Assembly (NCBI GenBank): GCA_036381215.1
Contig: DASVDF010000091.1
Location: forward strand, 62,001 to 126,000
Length of the DNA: 64,000 nucleotides
Direction of reading: 5' to 3'
Source of the DNA: IDS-8 sp036381215
Lineage (GTDB): Bacteria; Pseudomonadota; Gammaproteobacteria; Steroidobacterales; Woeseiaceae
Under the pieces are notes generated by a model. That model saw nothing but the letters and a program-made list of their open reading frames with translations, was not told where the DNA came from and searched no databases. The position numbers were made by a program, and so were the translations under genes. Below, piece after piece: positions 17,070 through 24,860 of this stretch. Numbering within the stretch: position 1 is the first letter of the stretch; each line of letters begins with the position of its first letter.

Positions 17070-17702
17070 ATGAACAGGCGCGCAAGCGACGATACGGGAG
17101 CCACGCCCACGCAGCGTGGCAGCACGGGCGGCGAGGAGGCCGCCCGGAACACGCGTGAGACCGCGCAACAGGCGGCGGAAACCGGCAAGGAGCGGCTCGA
17201 GGCCGGAGCCGAGCAGGCCGCCGGAAGCGTCGACGCCGTGGCCGAAGCCGTCGGCACGGCCGCATCGCGGCTCGGAGAAATGGACCACGAAGGCCTGGCC
17301 GATTACGCCAACCGGCTTGCCACCTGGCTGAGCGAGATGTCCGGCAAGCTGCGCAACCGGAACGTCGATGAGATCACCGGCGATCTCCGCGGCATCGCAG
17401 AGCGCAACCCGGCCTTGTTCTTTCTCGGCAGCATCGGCGTGGGACTCGCCCTCTCCCGTTTCGCGAAAGCGAGCGGCGAGCGCGCCCGCGCCGACGGTGC
17501 CGCAGGCAGGCCCGCGTGGACGCGAGGTGATGACGAAAAGCCAACCGAATCCGAATGGACCGGCGAGGACGACGTCGCCACCCGCGAGCTCGAGCCTGCC
17601 GAGCCGGGCATTTCGACCTACGAGGGCACTGATCGCGGCACGTCCGGGCGTGCGGCGGATCGGCCGATTACCCCGGATTCCAGTGGAGGTGGCGGACTAT
17701 GA
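17070..17702 (+). CDS. Nutrient-deprivation/stress-associated membrane protein, hypothetical
   Basis: A 210-residue protein. Residues 10-60 form a charged Ala/Glu-rich helix (EEAARNTRETAQQAAETGKE) reminiscent of LEA-type or apolipoprotein-like repeats. One hydrophobic segment (ALFFLGSIGVGLALSRF, about 122-138) precedes a long acidic, disordered tail ending in SSGGGG. It resembles the first member of small three-gene clusters in which a phage-holin-like protein and a DUF3618 protein follow, sometimes annotated as nutrient-deprivation-induced. The ATG has an AGGAA site 6 nt upstream. Its TGA overlaps the next ATG (17699), so the genes are translationally coupled. Function is unknown. Confidence 0.75.
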   Translation: MNRRASDDTGATPTQRGSTGGEEAARNTRETAQQAAETGKERLEAGAEQAAGSVDAVAEAVGTAASRLGEMDHEGLADYANRLATWLSEMSGKLRNRNVDEITGDLRGIAERNPALFFLGSIGVGLALSRFAKASGERARADGAAGRPAWTRGDDEKPTESEWTGEDDVATRELEPAEPGISTYEGTDRGTSGRAADRPITPDSSGGGGL

Positions 17703-18187
17703 ACAGGCAGGAACCGGGCTCGAGCCCGGGTATGCACCCGGAGAACGGGCGAGGCGCGGGCGGCGACGGCGGCGGCGTCGAGCATTACGAAGGCACGACA
17801 GGGCGCTATGCGGACGAATCGGTGCCCGGGCTGTTTCGCAAGCTCGCAACCGACGTCTCGACATTGTTCCGGCAGGAAGTCGCGCTCGCGCGCTCCGAGA
17901 TGACCTCGGCCGTCAGCGACGTCCAGAGTGGCATCACCTCGATCGCCATGGGCGGCGGCGTGCTCTATGCAGGCATCCTGTTCCTGCTTGGCGGTGTGAT
18001 GCTGCTGATCTCCCAGTGGGTGGGATTGATGTGGGCCGCCTTCATCGTCGGCGCGGTGGTGACCGTCATTGGCCTGATCATGCTGGCGGCCGGCAAGAAG
18101 AAGATGAGCGCCGAATCGATGAAACCGGATCGCACCGTTGACTCCCTGAGGAAGGACGCGGATCTCGCAAGGAGGAAAGTGCAATGA
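17699..18187 (+). CDS. Phage-holin-family (Phage_holin_3_6-like) membrane protein
   Basis: A 162-residue protein with a Gly-rich N-terminus (residues 1-40) and an amphipathic region GLFRKLATDVSTLFRQEVALARSEM. Two transmembrane helices follow (about 85-108 and 113-135), and the C-terminus is basic. This is the arrangement of the PF07332 family, which carries a phage-holin name but occurs widely in chromosomal stress clusters. No phage genes lie nearby, so lysis is not the inferred role. It overlaps both neighbours by 4 nt (ATGA), placing it in the middle of a tightly coupled three-gene unit. Confidence 0.85.
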   Translation: MNRQEPGSSPGMHPENGRGAGGDGGGVEHYEGTTGRYADESVPGLFRKLATDVSTLFRQEVALARSEMTSAVSDVQSGITSIAMGGGVLYAGILFLLGGVMLLISQWVGLMWAAFIVGAVVTVIGLIMLAAGKKKMSAESMKPDRTVDSLRKDADLARRKVQ

Positions 18188-19011
18188 ACAGCGGAATACA
18201 TCCGCCGGAGACCCGCGAGCCGCAGGAGCTCGAGAGGGACATCGACCGCACCCGGTCGAGCCTCGGTCGCACGATGGAGGAACTGGAGAACCGGCTGTCG
18301 CCCGGGCAGCTCGTTGACCAGGCGCTCTCGATGGGCCGCCAGCACGGCGGTGAGCTTGCGAGCAATCTCGGCCGTTCCGTCGAGAACAATCCCTTGCCGC
18401 TCCTCCTGACTGCGGTCGGCATCGCATGGCTGATGCTGTCTTCCAACGAGCCGCGCGCGAGCCGCCGGGCGACGTACGGCGAGGCCGGCGACGGCGACTT
18501 CATGGAAGGCGCGAAAGACCGGCTGGAAGGCGCGAAGGACCGCCTGCACGGTGGCATGGAGTCCGCGAAGTCGGCCGCCGGCGCCGTCGGCGAGGGCGCT
18601 GCACGGGCGCGCCACGCCATTGGTGACACCGTGAGTCACACCGGCGAGCGCGTACGCTATGCCGGCGAGCGCATGCGCATGCAAAGCGGCCGCATGCGCG
18701 AAGGTTTCGGGCGAATGCTCGACGAGCAGCCGCTGCTCGCCGGTGCGATCGGCATCGGGATCGGAGCAGCGCTCGGCGCCATCCTGCCGCGCACCGAGTC
18801 CGAGGATCGCCTGCTCGGTGAGACGCGGGACAGCGCAGCGCGGCGGTTGAAGGAGCGTGCGGCGGAAGCGTACGAAGACGTGCGCGACATGGCCTCCGAG
18901 ATGATGCCGGAGCTCCAGGAGGCGGCGATGGGCGCGACCGGTGTCGGCAACGAGCACGCGGCCGTGCCGCAGCACGCCGCGGGCGAATCCGAGATCCGCC
19001 GCGATCACTGA
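18184..19011 (+). CDS. DUF3618 domain membrane-stress protein
   Basis: A 275-residue protein. The N-terminal DUF3618 region reads EPQELERDIDRTRSSLGRTMEELENRLSPGQL (residues 12-43). A short hydrophobic stretch follows (PLPLLLTAVGIAWLMLSS, about 62-79). Then comes a long helical, Ala/Arg/Glu-rich segment with repeated GAKDRLEGAKDRLHGGMES units around residues 100-120. A second hydrophobic segment (LLAGAIGIGIGAALGAILP, about 183-201) precedes the tail. This layout suggests a peripheral or hairpin inner-membrane protein. It is the last gene of the sigma-54-controlled set; a REP element follows after 19 nt. The biochemical role is unknown. Confidence 0.85.
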   Translation: MNSGIHPPETREPQELERDIDRTRSSLGRTMEELENRLSPGQLVDQALSMGRQHGGELASNLGRSVENNPLPLLLTAVGIAWLMLSSNEPRASRRATYGEAGDGDFMEGAKDRLEGAKDRLHGGMESAKSAAGAVGEGAARARHAIGDTVSHTGERVRYAGERMRMQSGRMREGFGRMLDEQPLLAGAIGIGIGAALGAILPRTESEDRLLGETRDSAARRLKERAAEAYEDVRDMASEMMPELQEAAMGATGVGNEHAAVPQHAAGESEIRRDH

Positions 19012-19030
19012 TCGCGCGCGACCCCCGTAA

Positions 19031-19053
19031 GGAGCGCGCGATGCGCGCTCCTA
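19031..19053. repeat. REP element, compact palindromic copy (c)
   Basis: GGAGCGCGC-GAT-GCGCGCTCC is a perfect palindrome with 9-bp arms at 19031-19051. On the minus strand it reads TAGGAGCGCGCATCGCGCGC, and its TAG (19051-19053) is the stop codon of the GH13 gene ending here. Confidence 0.8.
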
Positions 19054-20901
19054 GCGCGCGGTTTCGAATATCCGCGCGGAATGCGCGGGGACGGTGATCT
19101 CGCCCGTCAGCGCAACCTGCGCATCCGCCAGCACGTCGTAGGCCGACTCTCGACCACCGATGATCTCCGCGAAGCGCGCCGGGTCGATCGTGCGGGCGTC
19201 GTCTGCGTTGTTCAGCGCCACCATCACCGTCTGGCGATCGTCCTGCCGGAAGTAGACGTATAGGCCGTCCTCCGGATCGAACTGCGTGAGCTTTCCGTCA
19301 TGCACCGCGGTCGCCTGCATCCGCCACGAGAGCAGCTTTCGCGTGAGCGCCTGTGCTTCGCGCCGTTGCGGTGCCAGGCCGTCGCCCGTGAAGCCGTTGA
19401 CCTCGTCGCCGCGCCACCCCCCGGGGAAATCGCTGCGGATCACGCCGTGGGAGTCGCTGCCGCGGTTACTCATGAGGATTTCGTCCCCGTAGTAGAGCTG
19501 CGGGATACCGCGCGTCGTGAGGAAGAACGCAAGCGACATCGCGTACAGGTCGAAACGCTCACCGAGCTGCGTGTAGATGCGGCTCATGTCGTGGTTGTCG
19601 GGGAAGATCACGAGGTTGTACGGATCGGCATACAGGAAATCGTGCGCCAGCACGTGATAGATGCGGTCCAGCCCCGTTCCCCAGCCTGCCTTTTCCTGCA
19701 GTCCGCGCACGACCGCGTCCTGCAGCGGGAAGTCCGTCAGGCTCGGAAAGTATGACTCGTAGCCGTCGCTGCGCGGCGCGCCGCGCTGCCAGTACGCGAC
19801 CATTGCCGGGCTCATCAGCCATTGCTCGCCGACGATGTTGAGGTCCGGATACTCGGTGGTGAGGCGACGGCTCCACTCGGTGAGGAACGCCTTGTCCGAA
19901 TACGGCAGGGTGTCCACGCGAATGCCGGACAGGCCGGCGTACTCCACCCACCAGAGACTCATTTGCGTGAGATACGCCGCGACGTGGGGATTGCGCTGGT
20001 TCAGGTCCGGCATCGCGGACACGAACCACCCGTCGGCGAAGCGGCGAACGTCGCTTTCGGCCGCGTGCGGGTCGACGATGCTGAAGCGCTCGTGCGTGGT
20101 GCCGACGAACTCCCCGCCGTGGTTGATCCAGTCGGCACTGGGAAGGTCGTCCATCCACCAGTGCTCCGAGCCGCAATGGTTGAGGATCACATCCATGATC
20201 AGGCCGATGCCGCGCTCGCCGGCAGCGTTTGCGAGCCGGCGGTAGAGCTCGTTCGTGCCGAAGCGCGGATCCACTGCGTAGAAATCGGTCGTCGCGTAGC
20301 CATGATAGGACTGCTCGGGCTGGTCGTTCTCGAGCACCGGATTGAGCCAGAGCTCTGTGTATCCCATGTCCTCGATGTAATCGAGGTGATCGAGAATCCC
20401 CTGGAGGTCGCCGCCGTGCCGCCCGAAGGGGGCGGCCCGATCAGGCCGTTCGCGAAGGCCTTCGATCCGGTCGTTCGCCGGATCGCCGTTCGCGAAGCGG
20501 TCTGGTGTGATGAGGTAGATGACGTCGGAAGCGTCGAAGCCGCGGCGCTCCGCGGAGCCGGGAGCGCGTGCCGCGAGCTCGTAGGGCTGCACGAGCTCCG
20601 TCCTGCCGCCGCGCTCGAAGCGGATCTCGAACCGTCCGGGCTCCGCATCGTTCGCGATGTCGAGCTCGAGAAACAGGTAGTTCGGGTTTTCGGTGCGTTG
20701 CACGCCCTCCAGCGTGACGCCCGTGTGGTCTATCTCCGGCTCCAGCTCGGCGATCCGCTCGCCGTGCACCATGATTTCGAGCCTGCCGTCGCGCATGCCG
20801 GTCCACCAGGACCCGGGCTCCAGATGCTCGATGCGCCAGGCCGCGTGCGCCTGGGCGGCGATCAGGAGAGCGAGCGTAAGCAGCAGTCGGTGCACCATCA
20901 T
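19051..20901 (-). CDS. Periplasmic GH13 cyclomaltodextrinase/neopullulanase-type enzyme
   Basis: A 616-residue secreted enzyme. Residues 1-20 are a signal peptide (cut AQAHA|AW). Residues 21-110 form an N-terminal immunoglobulin-like domain as in Flavobacterium cyclomaltodextrinase. The barrel begins DVIYLITPDRFANGD (126-140). Conserved regions are LIMDVILNHCGSEH, GIRVDTLPY (nucleophile Asp330), IVGEQW (acid/base Glu359) and FPDNHD (Asp438), followed by an amylase C-terminal sheet domain. It would open cyclodextrins or shorten maltodextrins imported by the TonB receptor, analogous to SusA. Two adjacent ATG codons (20901 and 20898) follow GAGGGGGAAG; the first is chosen for spacing. The gene is divergent from the GH97 gene, with a MITE-like inverted repeat and one shared operator between them. 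The stop codon is provided by a REP. Confidence 0.93.
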   Translation of the reverse strand: MMVHRLLLTLALLIAAQAHAAWRIEHLEPGSWWTGMRDGRLEIMVHGERIAELEPEIDHTGVTLEGVQRTENPNYLFLELDIANDAEPGRFEIRFERGGRTELVQPYELAARAPGSAERRGFDASDVIYLITPDRFANGDPANDRIEGLRERPDRAAPFGRHGGDLQGILDHLDYIEDMGYTELWLNPVLENDQPEQSYHGYATTDFYAVDPRFGTNELYRRLANAAGERGIGLIMDVILNHCGSEHWWMDDLPSADWINHGGEFVGTTHERFSIVDPHAAESDVRRFADGWFVSAMPDLNQRNPHVAAYLTQMSLWWVEYAGLSGIRVDTLPYSDKAFLTEWSRRLTTEYPDLNIVGEQWLMSPAMVAYWQRGAPRSDGYESYFPSLTDFPLQDAVVRGLQEKAGWGTGLDRIYHVLAHDFLYADPYNLVIFPDNHDMSRIYTQLGERFDLYAMSLAFFLTTRGIPQLYYGDEILMSNRGSDSHGVIRSDFPGGWRGDEVNGFTGDGLAPQRREAQALTRKLLSWRMQATAVHDGKLTQFDPEDGLYVYFRQDDRQTVMVALNNADDARTIDPARFAEIIGGRESAYDVLADAQVALTGEITVPAHSARIFETAR

Positions 20902-20913
20902 TCTTCCCCCTCA

Positions 20914-20996
20914 TAAAGGGGTCGACCCGATTTTTTTCGGCGTTGAGGGAGACACCGCACCGGCGGTGCCAAAAAAATCGGTTCGACCGCTCTTTC
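20914..20996. repeat. MITE-like long inverted repeat between the GH13 and GH97 genes
   Basis: GGTCGACCCGATTTTTTT (20920-20937) is matched by its inverted copy at 20971-20988 with one mismatch; outer AAAG/CTTT arms extend it. The centre holds a second hairpin, CACCGC-ACCG-GCGGTG. There is no coding capacity. A partial relative (AAAAGGGGTCGA) occurs at 28311-28322. It lies in the GH13 leader, 13 nt from its start codon. Confidence 0.7.
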
Positions 20997-21029
20997 CGAG
21001 CTTACCGGCGTGCTCGCGCCGCCGCCGAA

Positions 21030-21078
21030 TGAATACGTATGCACCGGCGGCCGCGCGCGCGGAAGCGATTGGTACACT
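21030..21078 (+). promoter_or_regulatory. Operator TGAATACGTATGCA plus -10 box of the GH97 promoter
   Basis: The operator (21030-21043) is identical to site 2 before the TonB receptor. A -10 hexamer TACACT (21073-21078) follows after exactly 29 bp, as it does there. The expected -35 position is pure GC with no match, so the promoter looks activator-dependent. Confidence 0.65.
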
Positions 21079-21137
21079 GTGCAGCTTGCATCCGACGCGG
21101 GACACCGCCGGCAAATCTCCAAAAAAAGGGAAATTCG

Positions 21138-23177
21138 ATGAAGCTCGACTGCGCGCTCCACCTGCTTGCCGCCGCCCTGCTCACGCTGACCGCCGCGGCG
21201 TGGGGCGCCGAGGTCCGCTCGCCCGACGGCCGCATCGCGGTCACCGTGACGACGCACGAGGACGGCTCGCCCTGGTACTCGGTGCGCTACCGGGGCGAAG
21301 AGGTGGTGCAGGACTCGCGCCTCGGCTTGCGCTTTCGGGAGCAGCACGCCTTCGACGACGGCTTCCGCATCGCGGACACGCACACCGCGTCCGTCGATAC
21401 CGTGTGGGAGCAGCCCTGGGGTGAGCGCCGGCTCGTCACCGACGAGCACAACGAGCTGCTGGTGAGCTTCGAATCGGCCGACGAGCGCGAGCGCCGCTTC
21501 GACCTGAGGATTCGCGTGTTCGACGACGGCGTCGGTTTCCGCTACGAGGTTCCCAGGCAGACCGGCTACGACCGCGTCGACATCGTCGACGAGCTGACGC
21601 AGTTCCACCTGCCGGCGGACGCGACCGCCTGGTGGATTCCAGGCCGTCTGTATAACCGGTACGAGTACCTGTACCGCAAGACCAACCTCGATGCCATCCA
21701 CATGGCGCACACGCCGATGACCCTCAGGCTGCCGTCCGGCACACACCTGTCGCTGCACGAGGCGGCGCTCGTCGACTATGCCGCGTACGTGCTCGAGCAG
21801 CGGCGCCCCAACGTGTTCCGCACGAACCTGACCCCGTGGTCCGACGGCATCCGCGTGAAGACGAAGACGCCGTTCCACACGCCCTGGCGGACGATCCAGA
21901 TCTCGCCGGATGCCGTGGGCCTGCTGAATTCGAACCTGATTCTCAACCTGAACGAGCCGAACGCGCTCGGCGACGCGTCCTGGATGAAGCCCGGCAAGTA
22001 CGTCGGCATCTGGTGGGCCATGCACATCGGCAAGGCCACGTGGGGCTCCGGCCCGATACACGGTGCGACCACCGAACGAACGAAGCGCTACATCGATTTC
22101 GCTGCGAAGTACGGCTTCGACGGCGTGCTGGTCGAGGGCTGGAACAGGGGTTGGGACGGCAACTGGTTCGCGAACGGCGACCGCTTCAGCTTCACCGAGC
22201 CGTATCCGGATTTCAACCTGCGGGAGCTCACGGCCTACGCGGCCGACAAGGGGGTGCGGCTGATCGGCCACAACGAGACGGCCGGCAACATCACGAATTA
22301 CGAGCGGCAGATGGAGGACGCGTTCGCGTTGTACGAGTCGCTCGGCATCGGCAAGGTGAAGACCGGATACGTGGCCGATGCGGGCGGCCTCAAATGGGTC
22401 GACGATGCCGGCGTTGCGCATTACGAGTGGCACGACGGGCAATTCGCCGTGAATCACCACCTGCGCGTCGTGCGTGCCGCGGCGAAGCACCACATCGCCA
22501 TCAACCCGCACGAGCCGGTGAAGGACACCGGGTTACGGCGCACATATCCGAACTGGATCGCGCGGGAGGGCGCGCGCGGCCAGGAATACAACGCCTGGGG
22601 CGAGCCGCCCAACCCGCCGGAGCACGCGGCGATCCTGCCGTACACGCGCATGCTCTCGGGGCCGATGGATTTCACGCCCGGCATTTTCGACCTGATGCCG
22701 AAGGGCGAGAATGCGCCGTCGCGCGTGCAGACGACGCTCGCGAAGCAGCTCGCGCTCTACGTCGTGCTGTACAGCCCGATCCAGATGGCGGCCGACCTGC
22801 CGGAGAATTACGAAAAGCGGCTCGCTGCCTTCCAGTTCATCGTCGACGTGCCGACGGACTGGGAGCAGAGCATCGCGCTCGCGGGCGAGGTCGGCGATTT
22901 CGTGGTGTTCGCGCGCCAGGAGCGCGGCGGCAGCGACTGGTATCTCGGCGCGTTGACCGACGAACAGGGGCGCGACATCGCCGTACCGCTGGATTTCCTG
23001 GAGGCGGATGCCGACTGGACGGCAGAGATCTACCGGGACGGTGAGGACGCGGACTGGAAGACCGCGCCGTACGACATCGTCATCGAGAAGCGCGAAGTCG
23101 CGGCCGGCGATACGCTCGAGCTCACCCTCGCTCCCGGCGGCGGCACCGCCATCCGCTTCCGCAAGCAGCCGCAATGA
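21138..23177 (+). CDS. GH97 alpha-glucosidase (SusB-like, inverting type)
   Basis: A 679-residue secreted enzyme: signal peptide (residues 1-24), N-terminal beta-sandwich (25-285), a GH97 (beta/alpha)8 barrel (about 290-580) and a C-terminal beta domain. Glutamates in SLHEAAL (Glu208), GHNET (Glu380), NPHEPVKDTGLRRTYPNW (Glu459) and ARGQEY (Glu483) correspond to the calcium-binding and general acid/base glutamates of Bacteroides SusB, so an inverting mechanism is expected. It releases glucose from the non-reducing ends of maltodextrins in the periplasm. The frame opens at 21039, but the ATG at 21138, after AAAAGGGAAATTCG, gives the signal peptide. It is followed after 55 nt by the MFS transporter and is controlled by the TGNATACGTATNCA operator. 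Confidence 0.95.
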   Translation: MKLDCALHLLAAALLTLTAAAWGAEVRSPDGRIAVTVTTHEDGSPWYSVRYRGEEVVQDSRLGLRFREQHAFDDGFRIADTHTASVDTVWEQPWGERRLVTDEHNELLVSFESADERERRFDLRIRVFDDGVGFRYEVPRQTGYDRVDIVDELTQFHLPADATAWWIPGRLYNRYEYLYRKTNLDAIHMAHTPMTLRLPSGTHLSLHEAALVDYAAYVLEQRRPNVFRTNLTPWSDGIRVKTKTPFHTPWRTIQISPDAVGLLNSNLILNLNEPNALGDASWMKPGKYVGIWWAMHIGKATWGSGPIHGATTERTKRYIDFAAKYGFDGVLVEGWNRGWDGNWFANGDRFSFTEPYPDFNLRELTAYAADKGVRLIGHNETAGNITNYERQMEDAFALYESLGIGKVKTGYVADAGGLKWVDDAGVAHYEWHDGQFAVNHHLRVVRAAAKHHIAINPHEPVKDTGLRRTYPNWIAREGARGQEYNAWGEPPNPPEHAAILPYTRMLSGPMDFTPGIFDLMPKGENAPSRVQTTLAKQLALYVVLYSPIQMAADLPENYEKRLAAFQFIVDVPTDWEQSIALAGEVGDFVVFARQERGGSDWYLGALTDEQGRDIAVPLDFLEADADWTAEIYRDGEDADWKTAPYDIVIEKREVAAGDTLELTLAPGGGTAIRFRKQPQ

Positions 23178-23232
23178 CATCCGTCCGCGCCCGCCCGACG
23201 GGCGATCCGGCGATCGCCGTCCCCGGCGGGCC

Positions 23233-24834
23233 ATGAAGACCGTCGAGGCCCGCCCCGCGGGCGACCCGACCGCTCCCGTCGTCCCCGGGGCGGGCGCCGG
23301 CACGGCCACGGAAGATCTGCCGCGCGAGCGTCCGCGGCTCGGCTTCTGGCAGATCTGGAACATGTCTTTCGGCTTCTTCGGCATCCAGTTCGGCTTCGCG
23401 CTGCAGAACGCGAACGTGAGCCGCATCTTCCAGACGCTCGGTGCCTCGATGGACGACCTGCCGATCCTTTGGATCGCGGCACCGGCGACCGGGCTGCTCG
23501 TGCAGCCGGTCATCGGCTACCTGAGCGACCGCACCTGGGGGCGCTTCGGCAGGCGCCGCCCGTATTTCCTCGCGGGCGCCATCCTCGCCTCGGCCGCGCT
23601 GCTCGTCATGCCGGCCTCGCCGGCACTGTGGGTCGCCGCGGGGATGCTGTGGGTGATGGACGCGAGCATCAACGTGTCGATGGAGCCGTTCCGCGCGTTC
23701 GTCGGCGACCTGCTGCCCGAGCGGCAGCGGACGGCCGGATTCGCGATGCAGAGCTTCTTCATCGGCACCGGCGCGGTGATCGCGTCCGCGCTGCCGTGGC
23801 TCGTGACGAACTGGCTCGGCGTGGAGAATACGGCGGCGCCGGGCGAGATCCCGGATTCGGTGAAGCTCGCGTTTTACGTCGGCGCCGCGGTGTTCCTCGG
23901 CGCCGTCGCCTGGACCGTCTCGAGCACGCGCGAATACTCACCCGCCGAGCTCGCGGCGTTCGAGGCGGCGTCGCCGGAAGGTACGGCCCGCGTGCGCCGC
24001 GAGCGCGGCCCGGCCGCCTGGGCGCGCGGTGGCATGGCGTGGCTGGGCGCGGGCGCCGCCCTGTTCGCGGCCGTCGGGTACGCCGCGCTGGAAAAGGAGC
24101 TGTACGTGCTCGCCGGCGGCGTCGCGCTGTTCGGGTTGCTGCAGCTCGTCCGCGGCAGGCGGCGGGCAAAGGGCCGCAGCGCCGGCGCGCTGTCCGCGAT
24201 CCTCGACGATCTTTTCGCCATGCCGCGCGTCATGCGGCAGCTCGCCGTCGTGCAGTTCTTTTCCTGGTTCGGCCTGTTCGCGATGTGGATCTACGGCACG
24301 GCGGCCGTCACCAGTCATCATTACGGCACGAGCGACGTCACCTCGCAGCTGTACAACGACGGCGCGGACTGGGTCGGCGTGCTGTTCGGCGCATACAACG
24401 GCTTCGCCGCGCTGGCCGCCGTCGCGATCCCGTTCGCGGCCGCGCGCCTGGGCTGCCGCGGCTGCCATGCCGCGAACCTGGCGATCGGTGGTGTCTGCCT
24501 CGCGAGCTTCTGGGCGATTCGCGACCCCGCGCTGCTCCTCTGGCCGATGGTCGGCGTCGGGCTCGCGTGGGCCTCGATCCTGTCACTCCCCTACGTGCTG
24601 CTGTCCTGCGTGCTGCCCGCCGGGAAGCTGGGGGTGTACATGGGCATCTTCAACTTCTTCATCGTCATCCCGCAGCTCGTGGCGGCCAGCGTGCTCGGGA
24701 TCCTGCTTTCCAACGTGTTCGGCGGGCAGAGCATCTTCATGCTGGTCACGGGCGGCGCCTCTCTTGCCCTGGCCGGCGTCGCCACGCTGCTCGTCGATCC
24801 GGCCGCCGAACCGACCTCCGCCGCTCCAGTGTAG
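23233..24834 (+). CDS. MFS sugar transporter (maltose/MalY-like, GPH/SLC45 type)
   Basis: A 533-residue inner-membrane carrier with about 12 predicted membrane helices. Residues 1-35 are a cytoplasmic tail. GFWQIWNMSFGFFGIQFGFALQNANVSRIFQ (about 36-66) opens helix 1 with a motif characteristic of bacterial maltose and SLC45-like sugar:H+ symporters. GYLSDRTWGRFGRRRPY (about 96-112) is the MFS signature loop between helices 2 and 3. A long cytoplasmic segment, around residues 235-325 with two extra hydrophobic stretches, splits the two halves. It would import glucose or maltose generated by the periplasmic GH13 and GH97 enzymes. It shares the GH97 transcript. Its TAG stop (24832-24834) is the TAG of a REP element. 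Confidence 0.92.
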   Translation: MKTVEARPAGDPTAPVVPGAGAGTATEDLPRERPRLGFWQIWNMSFGFFGIQFGFALQNANVSRIFQTLGASMDDLPILWIAAPATGLLVQPVIGYLSDRTWGRFGRRRPYFLAGAILASAALLVMPASPALWVAAGMLWVMDASINVSMEPFRAFVGDLLPERQRTAGFAMQSFFIGTGAVIASALPWLVTNWLGVENTAAPGEIPDSVKLAFYVGAAVFLGAVAWTVSSTREYSPAELAAFEAASPEGTARVRRERGPAAWARGGMAWLGAGAALFAAVGYAALEKELYVLAGGVALFGLLQLVRGRRRAKGRSAGALSAILDDLFAMPRVMRQLAVVQFFSWFGLFAMWIYGTAAVTSHHYGTSDVTSQLYNDGADWVGVLFGAYNGFAALAAVAIPFAAARLGCRGCHAANLAIGGVCLASFWAIRDPALLLWPMVGVGLAWASILSLPYVLLSCVLPAGKLGVYMGIFNFFIVIPQLVAASVLGILLSNVFGGQSIFMLVTGGASLALAGVATLLVDPAAEPTSAAPV

Positions 24835-24851
24835 GAGCGCGCATCGCGCGC
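24831..24851. repeat. REP element, single copy (d)
   Basis: TAGGAGCGCGCATCGCGCGC runs from 24832 to 24851. Its first three bases are the stop codon of the MFS transporter gene; the convergent lacI gene ends 9 bp later. Confidence 0.8.
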
Positions 24852-24860
24852 AACCTGGGC

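Noticed and set aside
17699..18187. Prophage lysis gene, because of the holin-family name
   Set aside because: No other phage gene is present, and the family is common in chromosomal stress operons.
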